Notes: a model not told the origin generated them from the letters alone. DNA of 6,026 nucleotides from an uncultured Oscillospiraceae bacterium (GCA_958403605.1 CATXYA010000122.1:1-6026), one strand, 5' to 3'. Positions 1-5,947 are shown, counted from the first letter of the stretch. A program made the numbers and translations.

Positions 1-1171
1 CCGGTTCGCCCCGGTTTTGGCGGTAATCCTCTATGGGCCATAGGCCCCAGCGGTCGGTGTCCGAATCCCAGATGAGCATCTTCCCGTCGGAGAACCCCAT
101 TTCGTTGAAGGTGGTCTTTTGCCGGGAAAAAGGCTGCATGGTTCCTGTTTTATAATCCACTGCCACCGTATTCCCTGTGCCATCCTTCATGGGAAGTTTT
201 CCGTCTGCATCTATAAATGGGCTGGTAAGATAAATGCTCCATTCTTCCGGCAGGCTATACTGGATCCCCGTCTCATAGTCAATAGCTTTTGCCGCCTGGC
301 CGTCCGTTTGCTCCGTCCAGTAGAATGCATCTTGCCCCGCAGTGAAATACCGCATTTTCAGTGCGGCGTCCAGCATGCGCACCGCGCCCGTATCGATATT
401 GCGGAAGTATAACTGCATGTTTTGATTTTCCCCCTGTGCCATCTTTCCCTCTATAGCGCTGGGCGAAACCGGGTAGCTTTCCGCCCGCAGAAACAGCAGA
501 TCACGTCCACGGGCGCCACAAGGGAATTCATTGTCCCCGAGCCAATCATCTTTTTCGATTCCTTGTAGGGAAACATGGAACCCCTGTTTCCTTTCTTCCG
601 GGAAATAGACAAATTTCCAATAGATCGTATCGCCAGAGACAAACAACCGAGCGCTCCTGCTTCCTTTCAAAATTTCCTCGTCGTATTCCCCGGTCACGAC
701 GGCAGGTTCTCCGCCTTGCTTTGGGAAATAGACGGCCTTGATCTCCGTTTTCTCTATCGATAGAATGACAAAATAATTTTCTGTCACCGCCACCAATTTT
801 GAACTGCCCGTAATCTCCCCGGAGACCCAGGCGGGGCAGCTTTCGTCTTGATGCCGGCAGCCTGTCTTGCGGCAGAGCGGCGCACTCTCCTTGGTCTTCA
901 TATCGGTGCAGCAAATCAACGCAGAAAGGATCTGTCCACTATCCTTCCTGCGATACCGAAAGGATAACAGCGTCTCACCGTCGCTGTCACAGCATCCGGC
1001 ATCTGAAATGCAGCGCAATGCTTGTTCGTTGGTGGCCGGTGCCGTTTCCGTTTGTACCGTTGAGCCGCTCTCCGGTATCTCGCTCTCGCTTTGCCCAGCA
1101 CCTGGCACCGCTGCGGTGCAGCCCGCCAGCAGTAACACCATACACAGCGCGGCGAATCCTTTGCTTTTCAT
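1..1171 (-). CDS. Putative Cys/His-motif lipoprotein, second tandem copy (3' end cut by window edge)
   Basis: The minus-strand frame is open without a stop for 390 codons from ATG at 1171 to the window edge. By alignment with the upstream paralogue (which ends ...EPVWFDFSACDG), only about ten residues are missing. Residues 1-18 form a lipoprotein signal (MKSK, a hydrophobic run, then LLAGC), so the mature protein should be lipid-anchored at C18 on the outer face of the membrane. A Ser/Glu/Pro/Thr-rich linker follows (about 19-50). The motif C100-x4-C105-x-H107-x4-C112-P-A-W is shared with the paralogue and resembles one I know from many uncharacterised clostridial lipoproteins. The remainder has repeated Y/F..D..TG units, such as LYFRNIDTG at 254 and VDYKTG at 338, suggesting a beta-propeller-like fold (inference). 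Extra cysteines at 54, 60, 61, 87 and 88 are absent from the paralogue at those places. The start is supported by AAAGGAGGAG nine bases upstream, which abuts the preceding stop codon. The function is unknown. Its base composition is visibly less GC-rich than that of the kinase gene. Confidence 0.9.
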   Translation of the reverse strand, partial: MKSKGFAALCMVLLLAGCTAAVPGAGQSESEIPESGSTVQTETAPATNEQALRCISDAGCCDSDGETLLSFRYRRKDSGQILSALICCTDMKTKESAPLCRKTGCRHQDESCPAWVSGEITGSSKLVAVTENYFVILSIEKTEIKAVYFPKQGGEPAVVTGEYDEEILKGSRSARLFVSGDTIYWKFVYFPEERKQGFHVSLQGIEKDDWLGDNEFPCGARGRDLLFLRAESYPVSPSAIEGKMAQGENQNMQLYFRNIDTGAVRMLDAALKMRYFTAGQDAFYWTEQTDGQAAKAIDYETGIQYSLPEEWSIYLTSPFIDADGKLPMKDGTGNTVAVDYKTGTMQPFSRQKTTFNEMGFSDGKMLIWDSDTDRWGLWPIEDYRQNRGEP

Positions 1172-1179
1172 GGTTTGCG

Positions 1180-1189
1180 CTCCTCCTTT
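1180..1189 (-). promoter_or_regulatory. Ribosome binding site of the second lipoprotein, touching the upstream stop
   Basis: AAAGGAGGAG lies nine bases before the ATG at 1171. Its first A is the last base of the TGA stop of the preceding lipoprotein. The two genes are separated by only 17 bases, so they are almost certainly co-transcribed, and re-initiation or coupled translation is likely. Confidence 0.85.
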
Positions 1190-2403
1190 CAGCCGTCGCA
1201 GGCCGAGAAATCGAACCAGACGGGTTCCACGCCGTTCAGATAATCCGCCACGGGCCACAGGCTCCAACGCTCCGCCTGCGGATCGTGAAGGATCAGGCAG
1301 TCTTCTATCATCCCTGGCACGATTACTGCCTCTTGCGGAAAGTCCGGTACTGGTTCCAGCGCACCGGTTTTATAATCCACTGCGAGGTCATGGCCACCTA
1401 GGTCCTGCAGCACCAGCTTTCCCGCAAGCTCCACTTGCGGCGCTATAAAAACAGGTTCTGCCCCCTGCCCGAATGTATACTCTTGGCCGGTAGCATACTC
1501 GATTGTATGGAGCGCCATTGCGTCTATCCAATAAAAAGCTTTCCTTCCCGCCTGCATATACCAGCGGCCATTTTCTTCTTTCAAAAGGCGGGTCTCCCCG
1601 GTATCATGGTCACGAAAATAAAGTTGATTTTTCACACTTTCAGCGCGGGCGCTTCTGGCCTCTACCGTTTCCGCTGCCAGAGGCGGTAATGTTTGCCGCA
1701 GGATCAATATTTCCCGTCCCCAGACGCTACAGATCGTCTCTTCCTCCGCCAGAAAGTCGGTCTGTGTGATCCCTTCCGGTGAAATTGTAAACATCTGCGC
1801 CTGCAAAGAAATTTGATGCGCTTCATCGTAAAGTTTCAACCGTACAGAAACAGTGTTTCCATCCACCAAGAGCGCAGAATAGATCGTACCGGTCCTTATA
1901 ATATCCTCCGGGGCCTTCCACACGGTCTTTTCCGGCTCGCCGCCCTGTTTGGGGTAAAAATAGCCTTGCAGCTCGCCGTCATAAAAAAACAAGTCCACAT
2001 AGTGATCCTGCGTGATCGCCACATACCGCGGCGCATTTCTCAGCTCCGGGCCGCGCCAGGCGGGGCAGGAGGCGGTGCGGTGGGTACAGCCCGCCTGCCC
2101 GCACAGCGGCTGGGCTTTCCCTGTGCGCCTGTCCGCCACGCAAAGCAGCGTGCCGCCGAAATCTCCATTCGGCAGCGGTGTGGGCCGGGCTGTTAAAAGC
2201 ACCGTACCGTCGCTGTCGGCCAGGTCCGGATTCTGCACCAGCCGCAAGTCCGGCTTTTCAGTGGCCGGTACTGTCTCTGTCTGTACCGCTGGGCCGCTCT
2301 CCGGTACGGCGCTCTCGCTTTGCCCAGCGCCTGGCGCCGCTGTCGTACATCCCGTCAGGAGCAGGACCATGGATATGCTCACTAAGACCGTCCATGTTTT
2401 CAT
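1189..2403 (-). CDS. Putative Cys/His-motif lipoprotein, first tandem copy
   Basis: This is a 404-residue protein. Residues 1-18 are a lipoprotein signal (MKTW, a hydrophobic run, LLTGC), with C19 the predicted lipidated residue. A polar linker rich in S, E, P and T runs to about residue 50. The motif C101-x4-C106-x-H108-x4-C113-P-A-W could bind metal or form disulfides; this is inference, and no enzyme signature is seen. Conserved blocks with the neighbouring copy include YPKQGGEP (150-157), LYFR-x-x-DTG (261-269), AFYW (289-292), VDYKTG (342-347) and the C-terminal RW-x-LWP-x-x-DY (379-388). The blade-like strand plus D-x-TG pattern suggests a beta-propeller-like surface domain. I do not know its function. 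The frame stays open 98 codons further upstream, but that extension overlaps the preceding gene, is Arg/Ser/Pro-rich out-of-frame translation, and would bury the signal peptide. The lipoprotein start with its own GGGGG ribosome binding site is therefore preferred. Confidence 0.88.
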   Translation of the reverse strand: MKTWTVLVSISMVLLLTGCTTAAPGAGQSESAVPESGPAVQTETVPATEKPDLRLVQNPDLADSDGTVLLTARPTPLPNGDFGGTLLCVADRRTGKAQPLCGQAGCTHRTASCPAWRGPELRNAPRYVAITQDHYVDLFFYDGELQGYFYPKQGGEPEKTVWKAPEDIIRTGTIYSALLVDGNTVSVRLKLYDEAHQISLQAQMFTISPEGITQTDFLAEEETICSVWGREILILRQTLPPLAAETVEARSARAESVKNQLYFRDHDTGETRLLKEENGRWYMQAGRKAFYWIDAMALHTIEYATGQEYTFGQGAEPVFIAPQVELAGKLVLQDLGGHDLAVDYKTGALEPVPDFPQEAVIVPGMIEDCLILHDPQAERWSLWPVADYLNGVEPVWFDFSACDG

Positions 2404-2410
2404 GGCTGTT

Positions 2411-2419
2411 TCCCCCTTT
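2411..2419 (-). promoter_or_regulatory. Ribosome binding site that fixes the start of the first lipoprotein
   Basis: AAAGGGGGA sits seven bases before the ATG at 2403. With the clean signal peptide that follows, it decides for this start over the open 98-codon extension that reaches back into the preceding gene. Confidence 0.75.
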
Positions 2420-2426
2420 GCCCGCA

Positions 2427-2458
2427 GTATCCCGCGCCGCCGTATCGAACTTGTATCA
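2427..2458 (-). promoter_or_regulatory. Candidate response-regulator binding region before the lipoprotein pair
   Basis: On the minus strand this segment contains GATAC three times. Two copies (2457-2453 and 2446-2442) are exactly 11 bases apart, and a third is at 2431-2427. The first lies in the 9-mer TGATACAAG, which also occurs upstream of the response regulator gene. OmpR/PhoB-family regulators typically bind direct repeats with an 11-base period, so a regulator-dependent internal promoter for the lipoproteins is plausible. A weak -10-like GATACT (2431-2426) lies downstream. The first repeat overlaps the stop codon of the preceding gene. The repeats are read directly; the binding role is inferred. 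Confidence 0.35.
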
Positions 2459-3247
2459 GTTTTTCTGCGCCCCGTACAGCGAGCGCCACAGGCTGCGCTG
2501 TTTTTCATATTCCTCCGCGGGCAGCGCCTGGGCCGAGAGGAAATACTGCTGGGTAGGCTCTCTGTCATAGCCGTGATAGTCCAGCAGCTGCACCGAGAGC
2601 AGCAGCTCGGCGCTGGCGCAGTACAGCGAGGTGTCGGCGTAATCCGTCTCGGCAGCGGGCTGCCAATCCAGCGCGCCCAAGCCGAGGTACTCCGCATAAG
2701 CCGTCAGCAAGGCGTCCCTGTCCGGCGCTGGCTGGCCGCTGGGCAGGTCGAGCCACAGGTCCGTCACCAGGCCGGTGCGGCTCTCCACGGTCACGCTGCA
2801 AAAATCCGCCGCGTCCTGCCGGGCAAAAAAGGTGAGGAAGCCGCTCTCGTCCGCGCGGTAGCGGTATTCCACCGCCGCGTCCTCTGTCAGCTGGCCTTGC
2901 GCCCACTGGGCCGCGGCACCGGGCAGCGCCCCCGCCGTCTGCAGTTCTTCCAAACAGCGGCGCAGCAGATTGGCGCCCTCAGCGGCGCCCATGCCGCTGT
3001 CTTTGGCATAAAACTGCGTCAGATCGTCCCCGGCGGGCGCTTGTTCCCGTTGAGCCAGCGCCCGCGCCAGATATACTTCGTCCTCGGCCCGGGGCAGCAG
3101 TTTCGTCTGCTGTGTGCGGGGACGGGGGCGGTCCAGCACCGCCCGGTCGGCCAGGCGCAGCAGCCCCAGCGGCAGCAGGCTGATGAGCAGCGCCGCCAGA
3201 CAGCAGCAGGCCACCGGCAGCCACGCTTTCTTTTGCAGGTCTTTCAT
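2456..3247 (-). CDS. Single-pass membrane protein of unknown function, linked to the two-component system
   Basis: This is a 263-residue protein. Residues 1-8 are basic and residues 9-31 are a strongly hydrophobic membrane segment containing three consecutive cysteines (14-16). The remaining ~230 residues should be extracytoplasmic. There is no lipobox and no clear cleavage site, so it is probably an N-terminally anchored protein. The segment around 149-170 (SVTVESRTGLVTDLWLD) loosely recalls the strand-turn 'D..TG.V' pattern of PepSY-like domains, but this is too weak to assign. The ATG overlaps the kinase stop as ATGA, and an AAGGAGG is placed to serve it, so translation is coupled to the kinase and the stoichiometry may matter. 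An in-frame ATG 36 codons upstream lies wholly inside the kinase gene and is rejected. The context suggests an accessory protein that modulates the kinase or is an output of the system. No family was recognised. Confidence 0.85.
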   Translation of the reverse strand: MKDLQKKAWLPVACCCLAALLISLLPLGLLRLADRAVLDRPRPRTQQTKLLPRAEDEVYLARALAQREQAPAGDDLTQFYAKDSGMGAAEGANLLRRCLEELQTAGALPGAAAQWAQGQLTEDAAVEYRYRADESGFLTFFARQDAADFCSVTVESRTGLVTDLWLDLPSGQPAPDRDALLTAYAEYLGLGALDWQPAAETDYADTSLYCASAELLLSVQLLDYHGYDREPTQQYFLSAQALPAEEYEKQRSLWRSLYGAQKN

Positions 3248-4665
3248 GCCATGCCCCCTCCTTCCGCCTGTAAGATCACGGTCACCACCGTGCCTTCCCC
3301 CGGCGTGCTTTGGAATGTCAGTTCCGCGCCGTGGGCCTGGGCGATCTTTTGGCACAGCGCCAGGCCCATGCCGCTGCCGCCCTGGGCGCGGGCGCGAGAC
3401 TTATCCACCATATAAAACGGCTCGGTGATGCGGGCCAGCTCGCTTTGCGGAATGCCCTGGCCTTTGTCCCACACGCCCAGACAGATCCCGTCGTGGACGG
3501 GCTGTGCCAGCAGGTGCACCTTGCCGTCCCGCGGCTTCGCCTTGGCCGCGTTATGGGCCAGATTGTACACAAGGTCCTGCAAAAGCGTCTCGTCGGCCAT
3601 GGCCTTGAGGCCGGGCGGGCAGGAAATATCCCATTGCAGCCTGGGGAACAACGGCGCCAGCGCCGTTGCCGCGCTTTGCAGCACCGGGGCCATCAGCACC
3701 GGGCGCAGCTCGATGGCCTCTCCCGCCAATCCCTCCAGCTGCAGCAGCTTGCGGCTGAGCAGCTCCAATCGTTTGGCCTCGCTGAAAATATAGCCCGCCG
3801 CGGTCTGCTGCTCCTGCGGGTCCACCTGCAGCTCCCGCAGCATGTCGGCATAGCCGATGATGGCCGTCATCGGCGTTTTCAGCTCATGGGTGAAGGCGCC
3901 GAGGAAATCGTCCCGCTGGCGCACCGAGAGCTCCAGATCGGCCACGTTTTGCTGCACCGCGCCCGCCATGCGGTCGAAATGGCGGCTCACCTGGCCGATC
4001 TCGTCCTTCGTCTCCACGCCCGTGCGGGCGGCGTAATCCCCGTCCGCGATGCGCCCCGCCGCCCGGCTGAGCTGCTCCAGCGGTTTCGTCAGGCTGCGGG
4101 AGACGGCCACCGCCGCCGCGCCCGCCAGCATTAGCGTGAACAACTCCATCTGCCACAGGCGCAGCAGCTGCCGGTCCCGCGCGCGGAACAGCGCCGTCAC
4201 CCCCGCCGCCGTGCGCACCAGGTAGGTGTCCGAGGCCGAGGAGAGGGAGGTCTCCAAAAAGAGATACGTCTCTGTCCCCGCACGCCGCAGCTCGTAGGCG
4301 TCCTCCCCGATGGGGAACACCGCCTCCGCCGCCGATGCGGCGCCTTGGGAAAAGGTATCGGCCAGCACGGTGCCCGCGCTGTCCACCAGGCGCAGGCCAC
4401 CCGCCTCCTCGCCACCGGCATAGCCAGCCAACGTCTCGGCCCGCGCGGCCAGGGCCTCGCCTGTCACCGTTTCGCCCCGGGCCATCAGGCCGCGCACCTC
4501 CGCTTCCAGCGCGTAGCACTGCATGCGGTGGTTCAGCTCCTGCTGGCGGGCGGTCTCCGCCAACTGGTCGAGAAAGTTCTGCCGCACAAACAGCCCGCCC
4601 CCCAGCGCGAACGAGGCCGCCAGCAACAGCAGCATGACACAGGAAAGCTTTTGTGAAAATTTCAT
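3244..4665 (-). CDS. Membrane sensor histidine kinase (HAMP, HisKA, HATPase_c)
   Basis: This 473-residue class I kinase is predicted to sense an extracytoplasmic signal, autophosphorylate on histidine and pass phosphate to the adjacent regulator. There are membrane helices at about 8-28 and 168-189. Between them is an extracytoplasmic sensor of ~140 residues whose LRLVDSAGTVLAD stretch (91-103) resembles a PDC/Cache-type strand pattern (tentative). A HAMP linker spans about 190-243 (P195 and DEIGQVSRHFDRM). The H-box is FTHELKTPM with H260 as the phospho-acceptor. The N-box is LVYNLAHNAAKAK (N368, N372), the G1 box DKGQGIP (D400), the F-box EPFYMVDKSR (415-424), and the G2 box GGSGMGLALC (429-438). 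All catalytic elements are present, so it should be active; the only oddity is K in place of the usual N after D400. The start follows GAGGGAG, which overlaps the regulator's stop, with 10 bases between the genes. The sequence does not reveal the ligand. Confidence 0.95.
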   Translation of the reverse strand: MKFSQKLSCVMLLLLAASFALGGGLFVRQNFLDQLAETARQQELNHRMQCYALEAEVRGLMARGETVTGEALAARAETLAGYAGGEEAGGLRLVDSAGTVLADTFSQGAASAAEAVFPIGEDAYELRRAGTETYLFLETSLSSASDTYLVRTAAGVTALFRARDRQLLRLWQMELFTLMLAGAAAVAVSRSLTKPLEQLSRAAGRIADGDYAARTGVETKDEIGQVSRHFDRMAGAVQQNVADLELSVRQRDDFLGAFTHELKTPMTAIIGYADMLRELQVDPQEQQTAAGYIFSEAKRLELLSRKLLQLEGLAGEAIELRPVLMAPVLQSAATALAPLFPRLQWDISCPPGLKAMADETLLQDLVYNLAHNAAKAKPRDGKVHLLAQPVHDGICLGVWDKGQGIPQSELARITEPFYMVDKSRARAQGGSGMGLALCQKIAQAHGAELTFQSTPGEGTVVTVILQAEGGGMA

Positions 4666-4675
4666 GGCTTCTCCC

Positions 4676-5341
4676 TCACGGTTTCGGCTCTGCGGCCAGC
4701 AGGTAGCCCACCTTATAGATGGTCTTGATGTTGTCCTGCCAGCCCAATTTTTTGCGCAGGCGCTGGATGTGCAGGTCCAGCGTGCGCGTCTCCGTCTCCA
4801 TTTCTCCGCCCCACACCCGGCTGAACAGCACGTCCCGGTACAGCGCCGCGCCCCGGTTGCGCAGCAGCTGCTCCAACAGGTCGAATTCCCGCGGCGTCAG
4901 CTGCACGGGCGCGCCGTTTTGCGTGACGGTGCGGGCCACACAGTCCAGCGTGACGCCGAAAGCGGACAGCTGGTTGCCCCCGCGCCCGGTACGGCGCAGC
5001 ACCGTTTCCACGCGGGCGATGAGCTCGGCGATCTCGAAGGGCTTGACGATGTAATCGTCCGCGCCCAGGTGCAGGCCCTTCACCCGGTCGCCCAGCGCGC
5101 CCTTGGCCGTGATGAAGATGACCGGCGTGCCCATGGGGCGCAAATAGTCCAGCAGCTCGTAGCCGTCGAGGCCGGGCAGCATGATGTCCAGCAGCGCCAG
5201 GTCGAAATCCTGCGCCTCCACCAGGTCCGCCGCCGCCAGCCCGTCATGGGCCACGGTGCAGGCGTAACCCGTGCGGGACAGGTTCATCTCAATGAGCTTG
5301 GCGATGGGCACCTCGTCCTCCACGATCAAGATCCGGTTCAT
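4676..5341 (-). CDS. Response regulator, OmpR/PhoB family
   Basis: This 221-residue DNA-binding regulator is the partner of the kinase encoded just downstream. Receiver domain residues 1-118: acidic pocket E8/D9, phospho-acceptor D52 in LLDIMLPGLDG, switch T78 in ITAK, and the conserved K100 in IVKPFEIAEL. The winged-helix effector domain covers about 125-217, with LTPREFDLLEQLL (148-160), the recognition-helix region TRTLDLHIQRLRKKLG (185-200) and the terminal YKVGYLL hairpin (209-215). Length and all key residues are normal for the family. The start chosen is the ATG at 5341, which begins the standard MNRILIVEDE and has GGGGGAG five bases upstream. An in-frame ATG 25 codons earlier would add residues the family lacks and would run through the likely promoter. 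Phosphorylation should promote dimer binding to 11-base direct repeats; candidates are present upstream of this gene and before the lipoproteins. Confidence 0.96.
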   Translation of the reverse strand: MNRILIVEDEVPIAKLIEMNLSRTGYACTVAHDGLAAADLVEAQDFDLALLDIMLPGLDGYELLDYLRPMGTPVIFITAKGALGDRVKGLHLGADDYIVKPFEIAELIARVETVLRRTGRGGNQLSAFGVTLDCVARTVTQNGAPVQLTPREFDLLEQLLRNRGAALYRDVLFSRVWGGEMETETRTLDLHIQRLRKKLGWQDNIKTIYKVGYLLAAEPKP

Positions 5342-5360
5342 GCCGTCTCCCCCTTTTCCA

Positions 5361-5397
5361 GCTTTATCATGCAAGTGGCTTGTATCAAAATTGTAAC
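5361..5397 (-). promoter_or_regulatory. Putative promoter and autoregulatory operator of the two-component operon
   Basis: Reading on the minus strand, GTTACAA (5397-5391) and GATACAA (5386-5380) form a direct repeat with an 11-base period, the spacing expected for an OmpR/PhoB-type dimer. TTGATA (5388-5383) could serve as a -35 element, and GATAAA (5368-5363) or the overlapping TAAAGC (5366-5361) as a -10. The spacing of 14-16 bases is shorter than the ideal 17, which fits an activator-dependent promoter but may also mean that the assignment is wrong. The repeats are seen directly; promoter function and autoregulation are inferred. Confidence 0.4.
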
Positions 5398-5518
5398 ACA
5401 GCCGCCGGGAGAACACAAAAGGGGTGGCAGGTGCGCGGGCACTTCTTTATCCATCCGGTGAACGGTGGAAACGGGCAGGCCCGCGGACGCCCCCTCATCC
5501 GCCTCACTTCGTTCGGCA
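5398..5518. other. Intergenic spacer without a recognisable gene
   Basis: No coding region with a credible start and ribosome binding site was found. The last ~30 bases (CCTCATCC...CACTTCGTTCGG) have the look of extragenic repeats that I recall as common in gut clostridial genomes, and their chance translation gives the 'ERSEADEG' type of spurious peptide. The spacer separates the operon promoter from the inverted-repeat element to its right. Confidence 0.4.
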
Positions 5519-5550
5519 CCTTCCCCCACCGGGCAATGTCATCAACTTAA
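5519..5550 (+). repeat. Left inverted-repeat arm
   Basis: This is a 32-base arm whose reverse complement matches 5876-5907 at 28 positions. The mismatches are one C/T transition and a central three-base block where both arms read ACC on the plus strand, so this core is not inverted. The nine-base outer end and the 12-base inner end match perfectly. Confidence 0.75.
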
Positions 5551-5570
5551 GGATTCTTTGTGATAAAAGT

Positions 5571-5808
5571 AATTCGGTTGAGCGTGGAATAGCAGGAAAC
5601 ACCCCTGTATCCTGCTCACTGCTTCGCATTTCGCCGAGGGAATATTCTTTCTCGGTCCCGAGAAAGAACCAAAGAGGGACCAGGGGGCATTGCGAGGCCC
5701 CCTGGCAACCCCCACGCTAAACAAGGAGGGCCCAGCGGGCACGCTCACTAACAGTAAGAATGACATAACGTTCGCTCAATGCTTTGCATTGGCCCGCAGG
5801 GCCGAATT
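5571..5808. other. Highly folded interior: nested stems and hairpins, possible structured RNA
   Basis: Several complementary pairs nest here. AATTCGG (5571-5577) pairs with CCGAATT (5802-5808). GTTGAGCGTGG (5577-5587) pairs with CCACGCTAAAC (5712-5722), 10 of 11. That arm encloses three hairpins: 5591-5597/5610-5616 (7 pairs), 5645-5655/5658-5668 (11 pairs, two-base loop) and 5680-5688/5697-5705 (9 pairs, eight-base loop). A second arm, 5729-5740/5792-5803 (11 of 12 pairs), encloses CAATGC/GCATTG (5777-5782/5786-5791). The outer pair and the second arm compete for 5802-5803. The coding strand of any RNA cannot be told from this sequence. The complementarities are read directly; transcription and folding are inferred. 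Confidence 0.45.
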
Positions 5809-5814
5809 TCAAAA

Positions 5815-5832
5815 TGGGGACTTGCGTCCCCA
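5815..5832. repeat. Short perfect hairpin, 7-base stem
   Basis: TGGGGAC and GTCCCCA are separated by the four-base loop TTGC. There is no T-run on either side, so it does not look like an intrinsic terminator. It sits between the folded interior and the right inverted-repeat arm. Confidence 0.6.
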
Positions 5833-5875
5833 AGCCCCTGTGAAAGGCATGATTGCTTTCCTTCTTCTCTTTTTG

Positions 5876-5907
5876 TTAAGTTGATGATATTGCCCACCGG
5901 GGGAAGG
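5876..5907 (-). repeat. Right inverted-repeat arm
   Basis: This is the partner of the arm at 5519-5550, in opposite orientation, with 28 of 32 positions matched. It begins with TTAAGTTGATGA on the plus strand and ends with GGGGGAAGG. The outer boundary is sharp: the bases beyond 5907 do not match those beyond 5519. Confidence 0.75.
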
Positions 5908-5947
5908 CAACGCAGGCGGCAAGCCTCTCTGCTTCTACTTCCTATCC

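Larger units (their letters stand above)
5519..5907. repeat. MITE-like noncoding element bounded by 32-base inverted repeats
   Basis: Bases 5519-5550 and 5876-5907 are inverted copies of each other with 28 of 32 positions matched. Their outer ends are CCTTCCCCC and GGGGGAAGG, and their inner ends CAACTTAA and TTAAGTTG. Similarity stops sharply outside both ends and inside both ends, so the arms are discrete. The ~325-base interior has no credible gene; the short open frames found there lack ribosome binding sites and family features. It is instead packed with complementary segments. Size, terminal repeats and lack of coding fit a non-autonomous mobile element or an extragenic palindromic repeat. 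No convincing target-site duplication is seen: only a CA dinucleotide borders both ends. A structured RNA gene is an alternative reading. Confidence 0.55.

Noticed and set aside
546..914. Minus-strand 122-codon frame as a separate small gene
   Set aside because: It is out of frame with the lipoprotein that reads through the whole region, and it is Arg-rich with no family features.
1..1171. Second lipoprotein as a frameshifted pseudogene
   Set aside because: Codon-by-codon reading shows an unbroken frame from 1171 to the edge, with the paralogue's C-terminal block (RW-x-LWP-x-x-DY) in place. It is merely truncated by the window.
2404..2697. 98-codon N-terminal extension of the first lipoprotein
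   Set aside because: It overlaps the preceding gene in another frame and would place the lipobox about 115 residues from the N-terminus. The internal ATG at 2403 has its own ribosome binding site.
2012..3415. Plus-strand open frame of 467 codons
   Set aside because: It lies antisense to three well-supported minus-strand genes in GC-rich DNA. It is Arg/Gln/Ala/Pro-rich with no domain, and it crosses their boundaries, so it is a shadow frame.
3310..4134. Plus-strand open frame of 274 codons over the kinase
   Set aside because: It is antisense to the H, N, G1 and G2 boxes of the kinase and has no motif of its own.
4523..5461. Plus-strand open frame of 312 codons over the response regulator
   Set aside because: It is antisense to the regulator, whose receiver and winged-helix motifs are complete. 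Its composition is typical of reverse-strand translation (many Q, H, R and V).
5338..5529. Minus-strand 63-codon frame between the element and the regulator
   Set aside because: It begins in extragenic repeat sequence (translating to an ERSEADEG-like peptide), has no ribosome binding site, and runs through the likely promoter.
5645..5668. Intrinsic terminator at the 11-base hairpin
   Set aside because: The stem is perfect, but neither strand has a T-run after it, and no gene ends next to it.
5424..5884. Small plus- and minus-strand frames inside the inverted-repeat element
   Set aside because: They are short, overlap each other, span the hairpins, and lack ribosome binding sites or recognisable motifs.
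5519..5907. Group II intron or transposase-bearing insertion sequence
   Set aside because: No GTGYG start, no domain V-like hairpin and no reverse transcriptase or transposase coding sequence is present.
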